This document shows positions 37,691 to 50,303 of a stretch of DNA of 64,000 nucleotides, one piece after another. Source of the DNA: Sordariomycetes sp. S80-01Y. Lineage: Eukaryota > Ascomycota > Sordariomycetes. Position numbers and translations under genes: made by a program. The notes under the pieces were generated by a model. It saw only the letters and a list, made by a program, of their open reading frames with translations. It did no database searches and was not told the origin of the DNA. The stretch's first letter is position 1, and every line of letters starts with the position of its first letter. The stretch covers positions 868,001-932,000 of the forward strand of contig JAXQJY010000030.1 in assembly GCA_037042185.1 (NCBI GenBank), in the 5' to 3' direction.

Positions 37691-38174
37691 CTAACCCGAC
37701 ATCTTGGTATCCTCGTCAGGAGGTGTGAAGTCATCGTCATCCTCCTCGTCCTCATCGTCCTGAGGGGGGTTGTTCTCGGCGGCCTTGGCAAAGTCAATAA
37801 CCTGGCCGCGGGTACGACGTCCGCCTTCGACGATGTTGTTGAGGTCAATCTCCTCCATGCCATCTTCCTCGCCTGCTCTCGTTAGTCTTCGTTCACGCAG
37901 TCCTTTCTGATTTTGCACGGAGTGCGGGTGTGTTTACCTGCTTGCTGATTCTGCAGGGGGGTGTTAGCGTGAATCGTGAAGTGTGATGCAGGTCAGAACG
38001 TACCTCGCCGTCGTCCTCCTCATCAGAGCTAGAGGAGTCGTCGTCATCCTCATCCATGGTAGTGTCGTGAGCCTGCTGCTCGGCGGTAGCGGCCTTGCCC
38101 TTGCCCTTGTCCTCGGCGACGCCCTCCGCAGTAGCGGGGTCTTGAGGAAGGGTAGCGTTGTTCTGGTCAGACAT
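37691..38174 (-). CDS. chz1: Chz1-like histone H2A.Z-H2B chaperone
   Basis: A small nuclear chaperone that delivers H2A.Z-H2B dimers to the SWR1 remodeller. The exons are 38174-38004, a 13-nt microexon 37950-37938, and 37872-37691. Introns of 53 and 65 bp (GTACGT...CTGCAG; GTAAAC...GAGCAG) join in phase, giving 121 residues. An acidic Ser/Asp/Glu run (about 40-57) leads into the CHZ motif EIDLNNIVEGGRRTRGQVID (about 72-91) with FAKAAENNP, then a second acidic tail. Size and motif match the family. If the microexon were skipped, the frame would break (57 codons plus 182 nt), so its inclusion is essential to reach the CHZ motif. Confidence 0.9.
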
Positions 38175-38857
38175 GTTGGTGGTCTTGGGGGATGGTACGA
38201 AGTGAAGTGTAGGTTGGCGAGATGTGGGACTGAAGCGTGTGAAAAGGGAGAAAAGCAGCTGAGGAGTGAGAGGTGGGGATGAGATGTGAAGGTGAAGGTG
38301 AGCTTGAGATGCTCGGGATGGGACTTAAAAGTGGCAGGCTACGCGACTGGAAAATGCGGTTGTTGGACGTAGCAACGGGGCTAATCCCGATTGGGCCAAG
38401 TGCACCTCACGTACAGCTGAGGAGAGTAATCACGTGCATAGAAATCTGCGAGCAGCTGCATAAAGGTGATTCATACTTCGATCTGGAGGCCTGGGTGTTT
38501 TGAATTGTCTTGAAAGCTGGGAAGCGTTGATGGTCAATCTCCTTGGCTGGAGTGGTCCGAGCACCGATATCCTTGCCTTACGAAGAGTTGCCTTGGGTGG
38601 ATGTTCCAGGTGCGAAGTGTATATGGTGAGCTTGACAGGCTCGATGCTTAAAGGCCATTCGGAGCTCATCTGGCGTCAAAGCGGGTGGTATAAGTTGTAT
38701 CCTGAAAACTGCCGGTGCTCTCAACGTAGATTCATATGTGCGAGTTCAAACTAGATCCCGACGCGCAATGAGCAACGCTCACAAAGGCGATGCGATGGAG
38801 AGCGCCATCGTTTTCGCGCCAATCGATAGTCTATTAATTGATGTCGCGAGTCGTCGT
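38175..38857. other. intergenic, CHZ1 promoter side
   Basis: About 680 bp between the CHZ1 start and the end of the EMC10-like gene, with no gene seen. Confidence 0.5.
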
Positions 38858-39488
38858 CTACTTCTCTGAGCCGCCTCCACTGAGCGCAAAGAATGCCGCA
38901 ATAGCCAACATCCACCAATATCTGTCCACTGTTAGTACTTACAACACCTTGACCAAAGCGCACAGCATATACATACTTTTGCAGAAACGTCTTCTCCTGC
39001 TCCTCGACCTTTTTCCCCTCCGGGCTCAACACAACTGGCTTGTTCAGATCCGGCATCTTCCCTGGGCCCTCAACCACAACCTTGGCCTGAGGGCCAAAGT
39101 CCCTCGTTTGTCCCGCATCGATCGCTACTCCCTTCAAAGCCGCGCTCAACACATCACCTCTACGTTGGTCGACCGTCAGGATGATGTTGGGCGAGTATCC
39201 CTTGCTAAAGTTCTCTACCGAAGCAACCGTCGTGCCAGAGAGCCATGTCGAAGAGCGGGTGTCGTATTGACCGATCCTGATCAGAGTTGCATCCTCCGGT
39301 AATTCCGGGGCCTCGTAAGTTACGATTTGAGACGAGGATGGCGTGAGGGGATCGTAGGATATTTCGGCAAGGGGAGTAGGTTTGGTGAGATGTGAGATAA
39401 TGGGTTGGATGTAGATCTGGGCGGATCGGGGGTCGGCGAGGGTGAGGGTGGCGGCGCAGAGGGCCGAGAACAAAGACGCGATGCGCAT
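38858..39488 (-). CDS. emc10: ER membrane protein complex subunit 10 (Emc10-like)
   Basis: This is a lumenal/membrane subunit of the EMC, which inserts and stabilises membrane proteins in the ER. Exons 39488-38977 and 38921-38858, separated by a 55-bp intron (GTATGT...GGACAG), give 191 residues. A signal peptide (about 1-18, MRIASLFSALCAATLTLA) comes first. A beta-rich lumenal domain follows (about 20-165), including LIRIGQYDTRSSTWLSG and NIILTVDQRRGDVL. The C-terminal helix is EKTFLQKYWWMLAIAAFFALSGG (shown here because it defines the family; the equivalent human end is also a K-Y-W helix). Without splicing, the transmembrane end would be lost. An EMC7 identity was considered, but the C-terminal pattern fits Emc10 better. 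Confidence 0.8.
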
Positions 39489-40018
39489 GGCCGGCCGTTT
39501 GGTAAGGTCGAGGGCGGGTGGTTGGACGTTAATGTGCTATCGGGTGTTGGAGGATAAGGTGGGAGCTGAAGCTTGGGCTTAGCGGAGATATCTCGGCTAA
39601 TCCGCTCATTGTTGGCCGAGACGTCACGTACACCGTTCGAACAGGAATAGCTGCGCAACGCTTTACAATTCACGAGTATGGTCAAGCTCGCACCTTGGTT
39701 TTAGAATTTTCTTGGATTGAACTTCGTGTATATCCATCCAGATGATGTGTTACCAGTTGCCTCAAGCCTCTATTCCATACAACCAATAATGCTATGCCCT
39801 GAAACCCTACCCGTACGCCCAATATGCAAAATGCAGGCTCGCGAAAACCGACATGTGGACTCCTCTGTTTATTCTTCAACCCGAGCGCAACCGTGTCTCA
39901 TACGTTGAGCTTCCGTTGACCTTTAGAAAAGGCGGTGCACACAAAGACTGCCAAATCGCGCGAGCGCCCTGTGTCTTTTCTCAATCGGACAGAGTCTTAT
40001 CGCCAAGCAGCCTTTATG
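39489..40018. other. intergenic, no gene seen
   Basis: About 530 bp between the start of the EMC10-like gene and the end of the cyclin gene. No feature is supported. Confidence 0.5.
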
Positions 40019-41241
40019 CTAGCTTGCTGCGGATTCTCTTCCGTCACTCTCCTCGTCTATGAGGTCTTCATCCGACGATTCACTCGATTCCAAAGTGTAC
40101 CCCGGGGTCCTCTCGACCAAGCCGTTGTAGTAGGCAACTAATACCTCCGGATTGGGAACGATCTTCCAATCCACTCTGTGGAGGAATTCAAGCTCGAGTA
40201 GTTTCAGCTCTTGTATTCGCACTCCACCTACTCTAGCGTAGGTAGCATTGTTCCAGAACGAATCTGACAGGCCTTTCGCGGCAACCGTGGCAGCCGTAAT
40301 GAGGAAACGATGTACAGTGAGGGTGTTGATGGTAAACTCCTGGTACATGGCGCATAGTCGATCGATATAGTAGACCATGGCAAGAAGCAGAGGCGGCGTT
40401 AAAGTGGCGTGGCGTGCCAGTCGATGGAGGTAATCGCGCACCGATATGCCGGGCGGTGTTCTAAGCGAGAAATGTCAGCCACCGTCCTGCCCGGAAGGAC
40501 TGAGACGTCTGCAATAACTAACCTGCTATGAAAGCGCGTCAACACGGCGCTTGATATCCTAATCGCATCGTTCGTGGTGATGAGCTCAGACAGCATACAT
40601 GCTATTAACTCGACGACATCCTCGACGGCGCATAGCTCGTACTTTATCGGTAGTATTTTCGTCGGCGTTTCGGCTTTCGCGCGCTTTGAAGATTTCGGCG
40701 ACGGATTTTCTGTGCCCTCATTGATGGTCGCGGAGGCGGTCTGCTCAGTCAACTGGGTTGACGAGCCTCGCCGCTTGTTGGGCGATAAGGTAGCAGAAGG
40801 GTTCGAAGCAGCCGGCTTGGTCTGCAACGGGGCCGTCGCTGTCGTCGTCTCTGGTGTTCTCGCCAAGGGGTTTGTCCGAGGGGAAGTGGGGGGTTCGAGA
40901 GTATTCGGTGGAGGATTTTGACGATAGCTGGGTGTGGTCTCAGGTGCACCATCGCAGGCAAGGGCGACCTCGTCTTGACCGGCATTGCGCGCCATGGTGC
41001 GCGTTGCCTTGGGCGACGTTACGGAAGCGCTGGCGCTGTTATTGAGGCTAGCGCTCTGGGAGGAACGCGACTGCAGAGATGACCGGCGCGGGACCGGAGC
41101 GGCGCCGCTGCCAGAGCCTGCGTTCGTGCTGCTGCTGTGGGCGAGGGTATGAACGTGGGGACTCCGACGAGCAGTGGCATGGCGAAAGCTGGCGGGCGAA
41201 GTGGATGGCGAGGCGGCAAGGACTGGTGATGTCTTCAACAT
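40019..41241 (-). CDS. Pho80/PREG-like cyclin
   Basis: This is probably the cyclin partner of a Pho85-type kinase that restrains the phosphate-starvation response, as PREG does in Neurospora. Exons 41241-40523 and 40460-40019, joined by a 62-bp intron (GTTAGT...CTTAG), give 386 residues. The first about 190 residues are Ser/Thr/Pro/Ala-rich and disordered. The cyclin fold spans about 195-365: CAVEDVVELIACMLSELI, then PPGISVRDYLHRLARHATL, LLLAMVYYIDRLC, FLITAATVAAKGLSD and ELKLLELEFLHRVDW. The tail is acidic and serine-rich (SSESSDEDLIDEES), a possible phosphorylation or degradation region. Other PCL-type cyclins of the family cannot be excluded, but the cyclin-box wording is closest to Pho80/PREG. 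Confidence 0.88.
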
Positions 41242-42447
41242 GGTCTGCGGCGCATCGTTGAGGCCGTTGATGGGAGGGGCATCTGGCGGTGGAGTAACCG
41301 GGAAACAGTGATGGCAGAATGAGGAAAAGAATGGGATTGTCGATGAGGGGAATCGTGCAGCGGATGGGAATGGAGGGAAGTCGGACTACAGACCGCGGGA
41401 TGCGAGAGCCGTCGTCGGATTCCACTAGAAGTGGTCGGTGCCGTTGTCAGTCAATTCGACTTCTTGGTCGCCCGTCATGGCTTCGAGTGGCGTGTCTGTG
41501 TTGCGAGGTCGCAGACGTCCAATAGCGCCGTCGAAGTCGACCTCGTGCGCACCTGACTCTGGGCAGCTAAGGCAGTCTGGGTCCAAGGGAGTAATGACAG
41601 TCGGAGACTAGAGCAAGTCAATCAGAGACACGGGAATGGATGTTGCACACACTACGGACGGGCAGAACAGAATTTGATTGCCAACGCGGGCCTCTAGGGC
41701 TAGCCGAGCATCATCATGTAAAAATTATCCCAATTGTATCGGGCCGGTGACGGACTCCACGATGGTACGGAGCCTGGACCGACCGCACGGATTCAAGGGC
41801 AACACATGGTGGGGATGCGGCCGAGATACCCCAGAGGAAAGTGAAGGGTCTCGTGAGGCTTGCCTGTATGTGGACGAACGACCTCGTAGCCTCGATCACA
41901 GGGTATCCATCATGCGTCTCTGCCGCAAAGCGCTTTCGAGACGACTCGTGGTCGTAGGGGAAGTCGTCCCTTCATCCCGGTCGAGGTAGCCCGTCATCCC
42001 ACATGGAAAGTCACTTTCCTGCTCTGTAGCACTGCTGGCACCACAGTGTTCCACGGGTGGCTAATCGATAAGCGCTCGTGCACGGGCCAGCTCATCCCGA
42101 CAACCCCCAGACACCTCCAGAGCTTTGACGTGATGGGCCTGAATTTCTTGTCTACGGCGAGTCCTGACTTCACGACAACATCCCAGCATATACCGTCTAT
42201 TCAAACTTGTACAAACATCTGTAACCTCAACATTCTGCAGACCAGCCATCGCCTTCGGATTGTTGTTTCACGCATCACCAACACCCAGCTCCTGGCTAGC
42301 AACATCTTAAACTTCGAGATCGAACCCCAACAACGTCACCGATCCACCCTCATGATCTGGCCATAGTCAACCCCGACCCAGAGATCACCGCGACTCTCCA
42401 AGTACCATCCGCCAACAGTTCAAAGCTCTCAACTCGTTACAAGGTCC
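41242..42447. other. divergent promoter interval
   Basis: A 1.2-kb gap between the divergently transcribed cyclin (-) and armadillo (+) genes. No gene is supported here. Confidence 0.5.
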
Positions 42448-45400
42448 ATGGCACGGCCGCAAAGCCCCCCGATCCTGGCGCAGCTGCGTAGCGCAGCGAC
42501 GGTTCCCGAGCAAGCGGCAGCATTGCGTGCCCTCAAGAATGATATCGTCGGTCATGTACAGAAGAAGCAGCAATGGATCTCGTTAGGAGTCTTGGAACCT
42601 GTTGTCAGGACCATACTACCAGAACCTCTGGATAAGCTCAACGGGAAAGGACCACAAGGGCCGTTGTGTTCACGCCCGCTCTCGGACAAGGACCAGGCAA
42701 AGCTGCAAGCGCTGCAGCTGCTCGCGAGCTTCGCTCACGGTATGTACAATTGCCCCGTGTCAAGGAAGGGGAAGTGCAAAGCTGACATGTGCATAGGCGG
42801 ACCAGCATTTCTTGCACCGATCCACGCCGGACGTGCTCTTCCCGGGATCCTTTCCAACATCTCTCCCTTTTCGAACCCTCCCCAGATAGTGACTGCCGCC
42901 TTGCGTGCATTAGTAGACATTGCCGACGCTGCTGCACTGCAAGATCCGACCGCACCCTTGAACACGCAGTCCCTCGCCGATAAAGTCTTCGCCCAAGGGC
43001 ATCTGGAGGCGTTCAACGCCATCCTTACGATCACGTCTTCGAAGCTCCATTTGCAGAAACAGGTGGAGCTGGTGTGCGACCTGATCCGGAAGTTGTGTCG
43101 GGAAGAGAGAACACAGCATGCGTTAGCAATGGCGGGCCTCCTCGATACCCTTGCGACCCGCCTGGCCAGCTTTGCCGTGGCCGATGGATACGTCGTACCA
43201 GGAGCGGCACTTGCTGCTCAAGAGGATGGGCTGTTCGAAGCATTCCCAGATCCCGCGCCCGCGAGCGCCAAGATGGGCCCTGTGCTGGAGGCCATTGCAG
43301 CTGTAGTGGGGGAGTCAAAGTATCGCGCATATCGACTCGCCTGCGCCCCGTCGATATTGGCCGTTTTCCCGTCCATCAGATTCGAACCGCCACGATGGCT
43401 CCTAGAAGTAAGAGCAGATCTGGGGTACCCTGGCGCGAACGAATCGCGTGGTCTGGATCTTTCAGCGATGGAGTATGTGCTACCAGCGATTCCATATCCA
43501 TCGCCGCATCCATATTCATCTTCCGGAGGCAGCTCCGCACCCCAATCTTTCCAGGGCACGCCAGATCGCTCGGACTCCCAGCTCTCAAGTCGCAATTCCC
43601 ACAACAAAACCTTCCCCCGGACGATGTGGGACATGGAAACTTCTCGTGCTGGCAACCAGGCCCCCGAGGTCGACGATATTGAGAGTCCACTGGTGCCTTG
43701 GCTCATTCACTTGGTGCGCTCCAGAGCTGGCAGCGAGCGGTTGATGGCAGCTTCTGTGCTCACCTCGTTGTACAAAGCCGGCCTGGGGAGCAAGCATATT
43801 CGTGAACACAGTATCGGGCTGCTTGTGGTACCGCTGTTAGTTGACATTATAGTAAAGAATGAGGCTGAGCCGGATGAAACCTTCGGGGCGAACAACGCCT
43901 CCAAACGTCAGATGATTTTGGAACATGCGCCGATGGTGCTGGCACGTCTGATCATTGATTGCGAGTATTTACAGAAAGCAGCTTTTGACTGCAAGGCCGT
44001 CAAGGCATTGGTCAAACTTCTGCGCAAATCCTACCAACCTTCGGAAGCGAGTAGTCAGGGCGCTATGTGGTCGCCATACCCAGATACCGACATGGATGTC
44101 CAGAACACCTCACCAATATCACAACTTGGAGACCATGGGCATGATGCGGCCTTGGCTCACCGTATTCGCCTGCGAGAGGCTGCCCTCAAAGCCATCGGGG
44201 CATTGGCGGCTGGCAAGGAGGACTACAGAAAAGCCCTCGTTGGGGAGGACTACTTTGTGTCCTATGTTTTCGAGTCATTATCAGAGTTTCCACGTAAGCC
44301 TCGTCTCAGCGCGAAGAAAAGGGGCGATGCGTCGTCCGCGGACGAGATTGCAACGACGGTCGACCCAGAGTTCGGCAGAAACCCTCTGTCGGTCATCATT
44401 GCGGCATGCCATGTGGTAAGGACGCTCTCTCGGTCCATCAGCATCCTTAGGACGTCGCTCGTGGACTATGGTGTCGCCATACCGATCCTGCATTTCCTCA
44501 AGCATCGCGACATTGATGTACAGAATGCGGCCACGGCAACCATGGCTAACCTGGTCATCGAGGTTAGCCCCGTGCGCGAGGTAAGCACTGTTGAAATGTG
44601 AGACAAAGAAGTTACTAACACTGGATAGCTCCTCGCCGAGAAGGGCGTGATGAGCATTCTGTGCGAGCATGCCCATTCAGATAATCCGTGTCTGCGATTG
44701 AACGCTCTGTGGGCTCTGAAGCACCTGGTCGATGCAGTGGGCGCCGATACCAAAAAGAGTTGTCTCGAGGAGCTAGAGCCGGGATGGCTCATGCAACTGA
44801 TACGAGATGATGCTCAACAGGACGCAATGTATTTCAACGGTGGAGAGAAGGACAATCGGTCTGATGATACGGACGGGGATATCGACCTTGACGACCCTGT
44901 GGACGAACAACATCGATGGGTATATGGCACGAACGGCGAACTAGCAGAGCTGGACTCCAGGAACTCTTCACGAATGCGTCAGGCGGAAGATAGACTGGCT
45001 GCGGTCCGAGAGACAGAGCTCAATCCCGCGCGCAAGGCTCGCAACGATAGCATCGCTATCCAAGAACAAGGGTTGAACTTCATCAGAAACCTCATCGGCC
45101 ATGGCAAGCAAAGTCTGTCCGCCGAACCCAGCGAAACGACCCAGATGATCGATCATCTCTTCACGGAGCTTGGCCAAGATCAAATTTTCGAAGTGTTGGC
45201 ATCGAAGCTTCGCCCCAAACACCTCAATCCCTTCTCCCGCCGAGGCGGCGAATCCAAAGTTCTATATCCACAGGCACAGATCATCGTCCCTACTCTCTAC
45301 GTCCTAATCCACATGGCTGCCAGCGACGCCCGCCACAAGCAAGTCGTCATCGCCCAGACGGAGCTCTTCAAGACTTTGGCCGCGAACAGCTCCAAGGACC

Positions 45401-45624
45401 GGGACGTGCGAGTCGCCCTGTGTCATCTCATCACCAATCTTGCGTGCCAAGAAGACGACGAAGAACCAGAAACCGTCAGGCAACGTGTCTTTGAACTGAA
45501 GAGGCTAGGGTTCTACAGTAAACTGCACGCCTTCAATGAAGACCGTGATCTCGACGTTAAGGAGCGGGCAAAGAACGCTGTCGCGCAGATGGATGCGGCT
45601 CTGGCGTCTCTCACCGGCTACTAG
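42448..45624 (+). CDS. armadillo-repeat protein, ARMC8/Gid5 (Vid28)-like
   Basis: This is probably the scaffold subunit of the GID/CTLH ubiquitin ligase, which in yeast degrades gluconeogenic enzymes. Exons 42448-42739, 42797-44580 and 44629-45624 have introns of 57 bp (GTATGT...CTGAC...CATAG) and 48 bp (GTAAGC...ACTAAC...ATAG). All junctions are in phase, giving 1023 residues. ARM-type helices run almost throughout, for example PQIVTAALRALVDIAD near the N-terminus, SLVDYGVAIPILHFLKHRD and NPCLRLNALWALKHLVDAVG in the middle, and VRVALCHLITNLACQ near the end. The ending DVKERAKNAVAQMDAAL resembles ARMC8. The first intron is a multiple of three with no stop, so retention would only add 19 residues. 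The Gid5 identity is inferred from the architecture and C-terminus. Confidence 0.8.
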
Positions 45625-48600
45625 AGCGAGCAAGATGCGAGCCATTGGGAGAGAAGGACTGCCGCTACGGTAGATGCAAGGGGGAGAGCCCGCTCAGCGC
45701 CCGCTCTTCAGAGCAACCAGGCGCGGATGGAGCGCGAGGTTAAAAACATGCACTATACACCCCCAGCAGCTGGATATACGCCGGTATGACAGCGTCAGGT
45801 TGTGATGCACCAGAGGGGATCCCCCGGAGCTGGGACAAGGCTTACCCCGGGCAGTGCCCTCGAAGTCTCTGAGGTCATGCCGCCTGCTTGGTTGTGGTAA
45901 CATTGCTGGACTAATCCGCAGCGTAAGCATCATGATAAATGAAGGCGTAAGGGTTCTGCTTGGGGCTTTGAAAATGCTCGGATTAGATTACGGCGAGCCT
46001 CATAATAAGACAAATATGCTTAACCGCGATCCTACCGTATATCGAAGACGACGAGTTTGCCACTACCAATACGTGGAGGGTGAAGCCAGGGCTCCCAGTA
46101 GACCAGATCAATCTCGCCTACCTCTTACCACCCTGACGTCGAGGGCACGGGCGCTTTAGGACACACAGACCGCGTCAGACTCCTCACAGAGGATAAAAGA
46201 AAGTGACGGGAACTGACACTGCGGCGATTTGAGGTGGATGGGGAGGTAGGGTCTCTGCTCACCACGGCCTAGGTCTCTTGCATAGATACTATCTCGGCGC
46301 TTCAAACGTTCCCCCCTGGCATCCACCATGACTGCCGCATACAGTTGTTAAGCCTGTCTATGCTCATGTGCCCTGATCGATCTTGAAGGTGTGGTAACAA
46401 CACGCTCTTCCGTTGTCCACCGACGCCATCTTCATGATCACCAAGTATTGAACATGAAAAAGCGGTCACTCGAACCTCCGTGGCACTTGAAGACTATGGC
46501 CCCATGAGCTTAACAGTGATGGGGTTTGTGAAAGGCCGATGGTTTCGAAATCTTTGGTGATCGCGGGCAAGTGCGCATCAAGACTGCGCGTGTACAAAGC
46601 AGGAAAAGGAGAGAAATCCTCAAGCGTCTCCCTTGCTTTTTCTGCCACCACCTTTGGAGTTTTGACTGCAGATCAAGTGCTCCTTTACCAGATCGCCACC
46701 CGGTATCCTCGCGGCGTTGGCCGCAAATACGGTATGATTCATTGCATCAATTGTGTTTGAATCGCGTCCCCTTCATCCGGATCACTTGTAAGCCGCTGTC
46801 TGACATGACAGCATCGAGGGTGTTCGGCCGAATACTACGGTGCCATCCCGGACGAACATCCCCTCACGTCGACCGACCGCGAGACGCAGACCGAATCTAA
46901 GACAAGCAGGTAACCTTGTCCATGCCGTTGCCCACTCGCGTCCTCACAGTCAATGTCATCATAGGCAGGAATAGACGGCAACGCACGAGGGAGGAAAAAC
47001 AAGGGTCCAGACAGTTTGTGATATTACTGCCTTAGCACGTGCGAGAGCCGCGGCGCATCAGAAACTTGAACAAGGTCTTTGCTTTTCTCTCTCACCGAGT
47101 GACCGGGATAGTAAGCCCTCGTCGCGGCACTCTCCTTCTCCAGTTTGGGTGTGGTCCTCAGCCGATGCACAGGGGCTGAGAAAGAAGCCAATGTTATTAT
47201 CGATGGGGGATCAATGCCACCTTGGCATGGTCCCTTTGTACCGAATAAATATTAGACCTGGACTGCCAGGTAATGGTACTCAAAATCTGCTTTCGCTGGA
47301 GGAATTTGCAGAGGGACCCAACGCTCGGACGGTGCGACAAGCTGAGACATCAGGATGCATGAGGCTGCAGCGCCACCACTCACACAGGCCAGCAGCCGGC
47401 GGCGTGGAGGGCCATGCGCTGTAGGTTAGCTCCGTGCTCCGTACATGCATTGCATCTGCACATCGCCAGGGCACCAACGCCTGGCAGGCAAAAGCCAGAT
47501 TCGAAGCTGTGCGTTTGTGTGGCATCATGATGCGCTGCGGGAGAGCTCGTGTCTGGCTTGGGTGCGTCAGCGTGCTTTGCCGGGAGTCGTGACCACAACT
47601 CCATGCACTAGCTTCTCCCGTAAGTGTAGGGTAACTACCAGGTCCTCCAATCCACTCGCCGTGATTCACTACGATTCTCACCTATGCTCTACACAGCATC
47701 TTTCAACTGGTATTTTCCCGGCGCTAGTGTCTGGGAAGCGGAAGGTGGCTGCGTGCGCCATCATCAGACGTTCGGCCGCCGCGATGGCCGCAGGGTATGA
47801 TGAGACCCGAGGGCACGGGGCTCGACGCTGAAGAGGGCACAGAGGGTGGCAGGTTAACGTTTCAATGGTGTGTCTTGTGTGGAATGCGGAGATGGCGTGC
47901 GGCATGGCGAGACAGCGTGTTGGGCGGCACGTGAGGGAGCGTTGGATAGGCGTGACCAAGACGCGGGCTTGGGATGGCGAGGAATGCTGCACATTCCAAT
48001 GTCTCTAGTCCGTAGGGGCGCTCCAGAGGGGCGCTCCAGACGATGGCGGCGGCGGCGAGCCTGTGGCTGATTGATGGATGGCCAACTTAGCATGAGGTGG
48101 GATGTGATGATGTGATGTGGGCATCGCAGCGGCCGCAAATCAGACGGAAGCAAAGCCACCCTTCAGCCAGGGCATCATTGTTGCAGGCCCAGGCGCCTGG
48201 CTCCAGCGAATCAGGCGAGTTGTTCGTTGTTCCGAGTCGTTGGGGCCTTGGTCAACCGCTGCTTCGGGTGGACTCCAGCGCCCCGTAATCTTGCCTCAAT
48301 TTTCGTCGCCGGCATGATGTCGACAGCAGGAAAGGGTTGAAGCCCAAGATGCACCTGCTGATGCGTCCCATCGACAAGTCGAAATGTGAATATCGCGTAC
48401 GCAGCGGAAAGGCGAAAGCTGACAGTGTTAGATTAGGTCGCGGCCCCAGTCTTTGCCCGTGAGATCTGCCGCACAGTGCCCGCCGCCCGAGTCTCTCACA
48501 GCACCTACCTGGAAGACGGCGCCAATACAACCTGAATCGTGAGGCCCGGGGCATTCCCGGCAGCATGACTACGGAGCGTACTTGTGCGCGCAGCTGGGGG

Positions 48601-48681
48601 CACGTGCCGAAATTGCAACGGACCGACCTGGGACGACCGCTGTTGGGGACGTTTGGGAGGGTTGCAGGGCTGGATCCAGGT

Positions 48682-48705
48682 TGCCAGTCTGCCAGTTTGC
48701 CAGTC
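48682..48705. repeat. 8-bp tandem repeat, three copies
   Basis: Three TGCCAGTY octamers lie in a row within the veA upstream desert. Confidence 0.65.
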
Positions 48706-49760
48706 CAGCCCCAGCAGTCCTTGCCCTCCTGGCAGGTGCGTTTCGCTCCCGGAGCACTGGGCCGCGGATGAGACGTGCGCTGCATCGATGCAACCTGGCG
48801 GCGCTCAATCCTCGATCCATCGCCTCCCAAGCGTTGCTGCTGAGCCGAGGAGGGGGTTGAGCGTCCGTCCGACTGTCTCTCCGTGCTGATGAGTCGCAGC
48901 CACAAACCTAATCAATGATTGTGCCGTTCGCTGTCCTCTCCGGAGCACGCACGGTGTGGTCGATAGCGGTCATGGCGGACGGGATCAGGCGGCTAGCCCC
49001 ACCAGCCGCGCTGAGGATGAGGGTCGGGGTGAGCCCATCCCATGCTGCCCATCGAGGTGCGAGGGAGCCTCGTTTCCTCCCTCCCAAATGACGAGTCTTG
49101 TCGCTCCCCCGTCCGTCTGAGATGGCACTATCCTCGCACCGCGGCGTCCTATTCGCTGACACGCCCAGATTCCACGCTGCAGGACCCAACAGCCTTTACC
49201 CGACTGCCCGACAGGGCCGACAGGGGTGCCGGAGCCCAGAGACATCGGTGCGAGACAACAACTGGGAGGCCAGGGGACCATGCGGCAGGCAAGCACAGGC
49301 GCCCAGTGGCGCTTCGACCAGAGGGGCTTAGCGCTGTGGTAGCGTCTCTTGGGCTCGGAGGGTGGGGCGACCGTGGCGACATGGTTGGTCCTGGCGTCCC
49401 ATGCGGGTGGATTGCGTCCCACCACCGCCATCTTTGGTGGCGGGCAGCAGCTCTGCAAATGGGGGGCTGTCCCGTCCTGCAGAAGGAGCACCGTGTCTGT
49501 ACGGCGTTGCGTCGAAGGTCCCAAGGTACTCGATCCAACAATGATGGGAACGGCGCTGACCGCGAACATGGAGCGACGTTATGAACAGCTGAGGCTCGAG
49601 GCAGAGGCTTAACGTCTGCCCCGAATCCGCGGCTGTTGGCTCCGAGTCAATGTAGGTTTGCACGCGGCACGCGCACGAGGCAACCAGATTCACCGCACCG
49701 CTACTCTACTAGTGCGACTGCCATTGTTACCAATACCAGAGGATGGGAGGGCAGCACAGA

Positions 49761-49790
49761 GCACACACAGCACACACAGCACGCAGAGCT
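49761..49790. repeat. CACACACAG tandem repeat
   Basis: Two and a half copies of a GCACACACA-type decamer. Simple sequence. Confidence 0.6.
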
Positions 49791-50267
49791 CACGGCGCGA
49801 CCGCAGCGTACAAAGTACGAGTCGACGGCTGAGCTGCACAGTGTGCTCGTACCCGCTCCCAGGCTCCCGGGCCGTCCTTCTCAGTGGCTGTTCCTGCCCT
49901 CCCAGCACGGATGACAATCCACGACCAGGCATCCCCGTCCTTCCCAGGCCCACTTCTCCCACAGTGTGCATCTCTTGGAACCCTGCTCCGGGGCCGACCC
50001 CCTTCCACTCACTGCTGCCACTGGCAAGTCTGTCCCTCCCGGCTCCTCACTCTAATTATCCTCCCGCAACCTCTCGTGCCTCCTCTACACGACTCCCATC
50101 GTTGATAGAGTCGCGGCGACGTGTTCGCGTCACTCTTTGAGCTTCAACTTCTCTTCCCTTCTCTTTTGCCCCCGTTGATGCTCGGGAGCGTGACTCGTCA
50201 TCCTGCGCCGCCCATCAATCTCTCTCCCCGACTGGACTCGGCTTGGACGCCTGCCAGTGCCCCGTTA

Positions 50268-50303
50268 ATGAGGTCCAACCTTTCGGTTCTCTTGTGAATG
50301 TGA
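50268..50303 (+). promoter_or_regulatory. two abutting uORFs in the veA leader
   Basis: A 9-codon uORF (50268-50297, MRSNLSVLL) is followed directly by a start-stop element, ATGTGA (50298-50303), about 180 bp ahead of the veA ATG. The same bases contain a GTGAGT donor at 50300, so splicing of a leader intron could remove or alter the start-stop element. Whether this stretch is transcribed is inferred. Confidence 0.4.
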
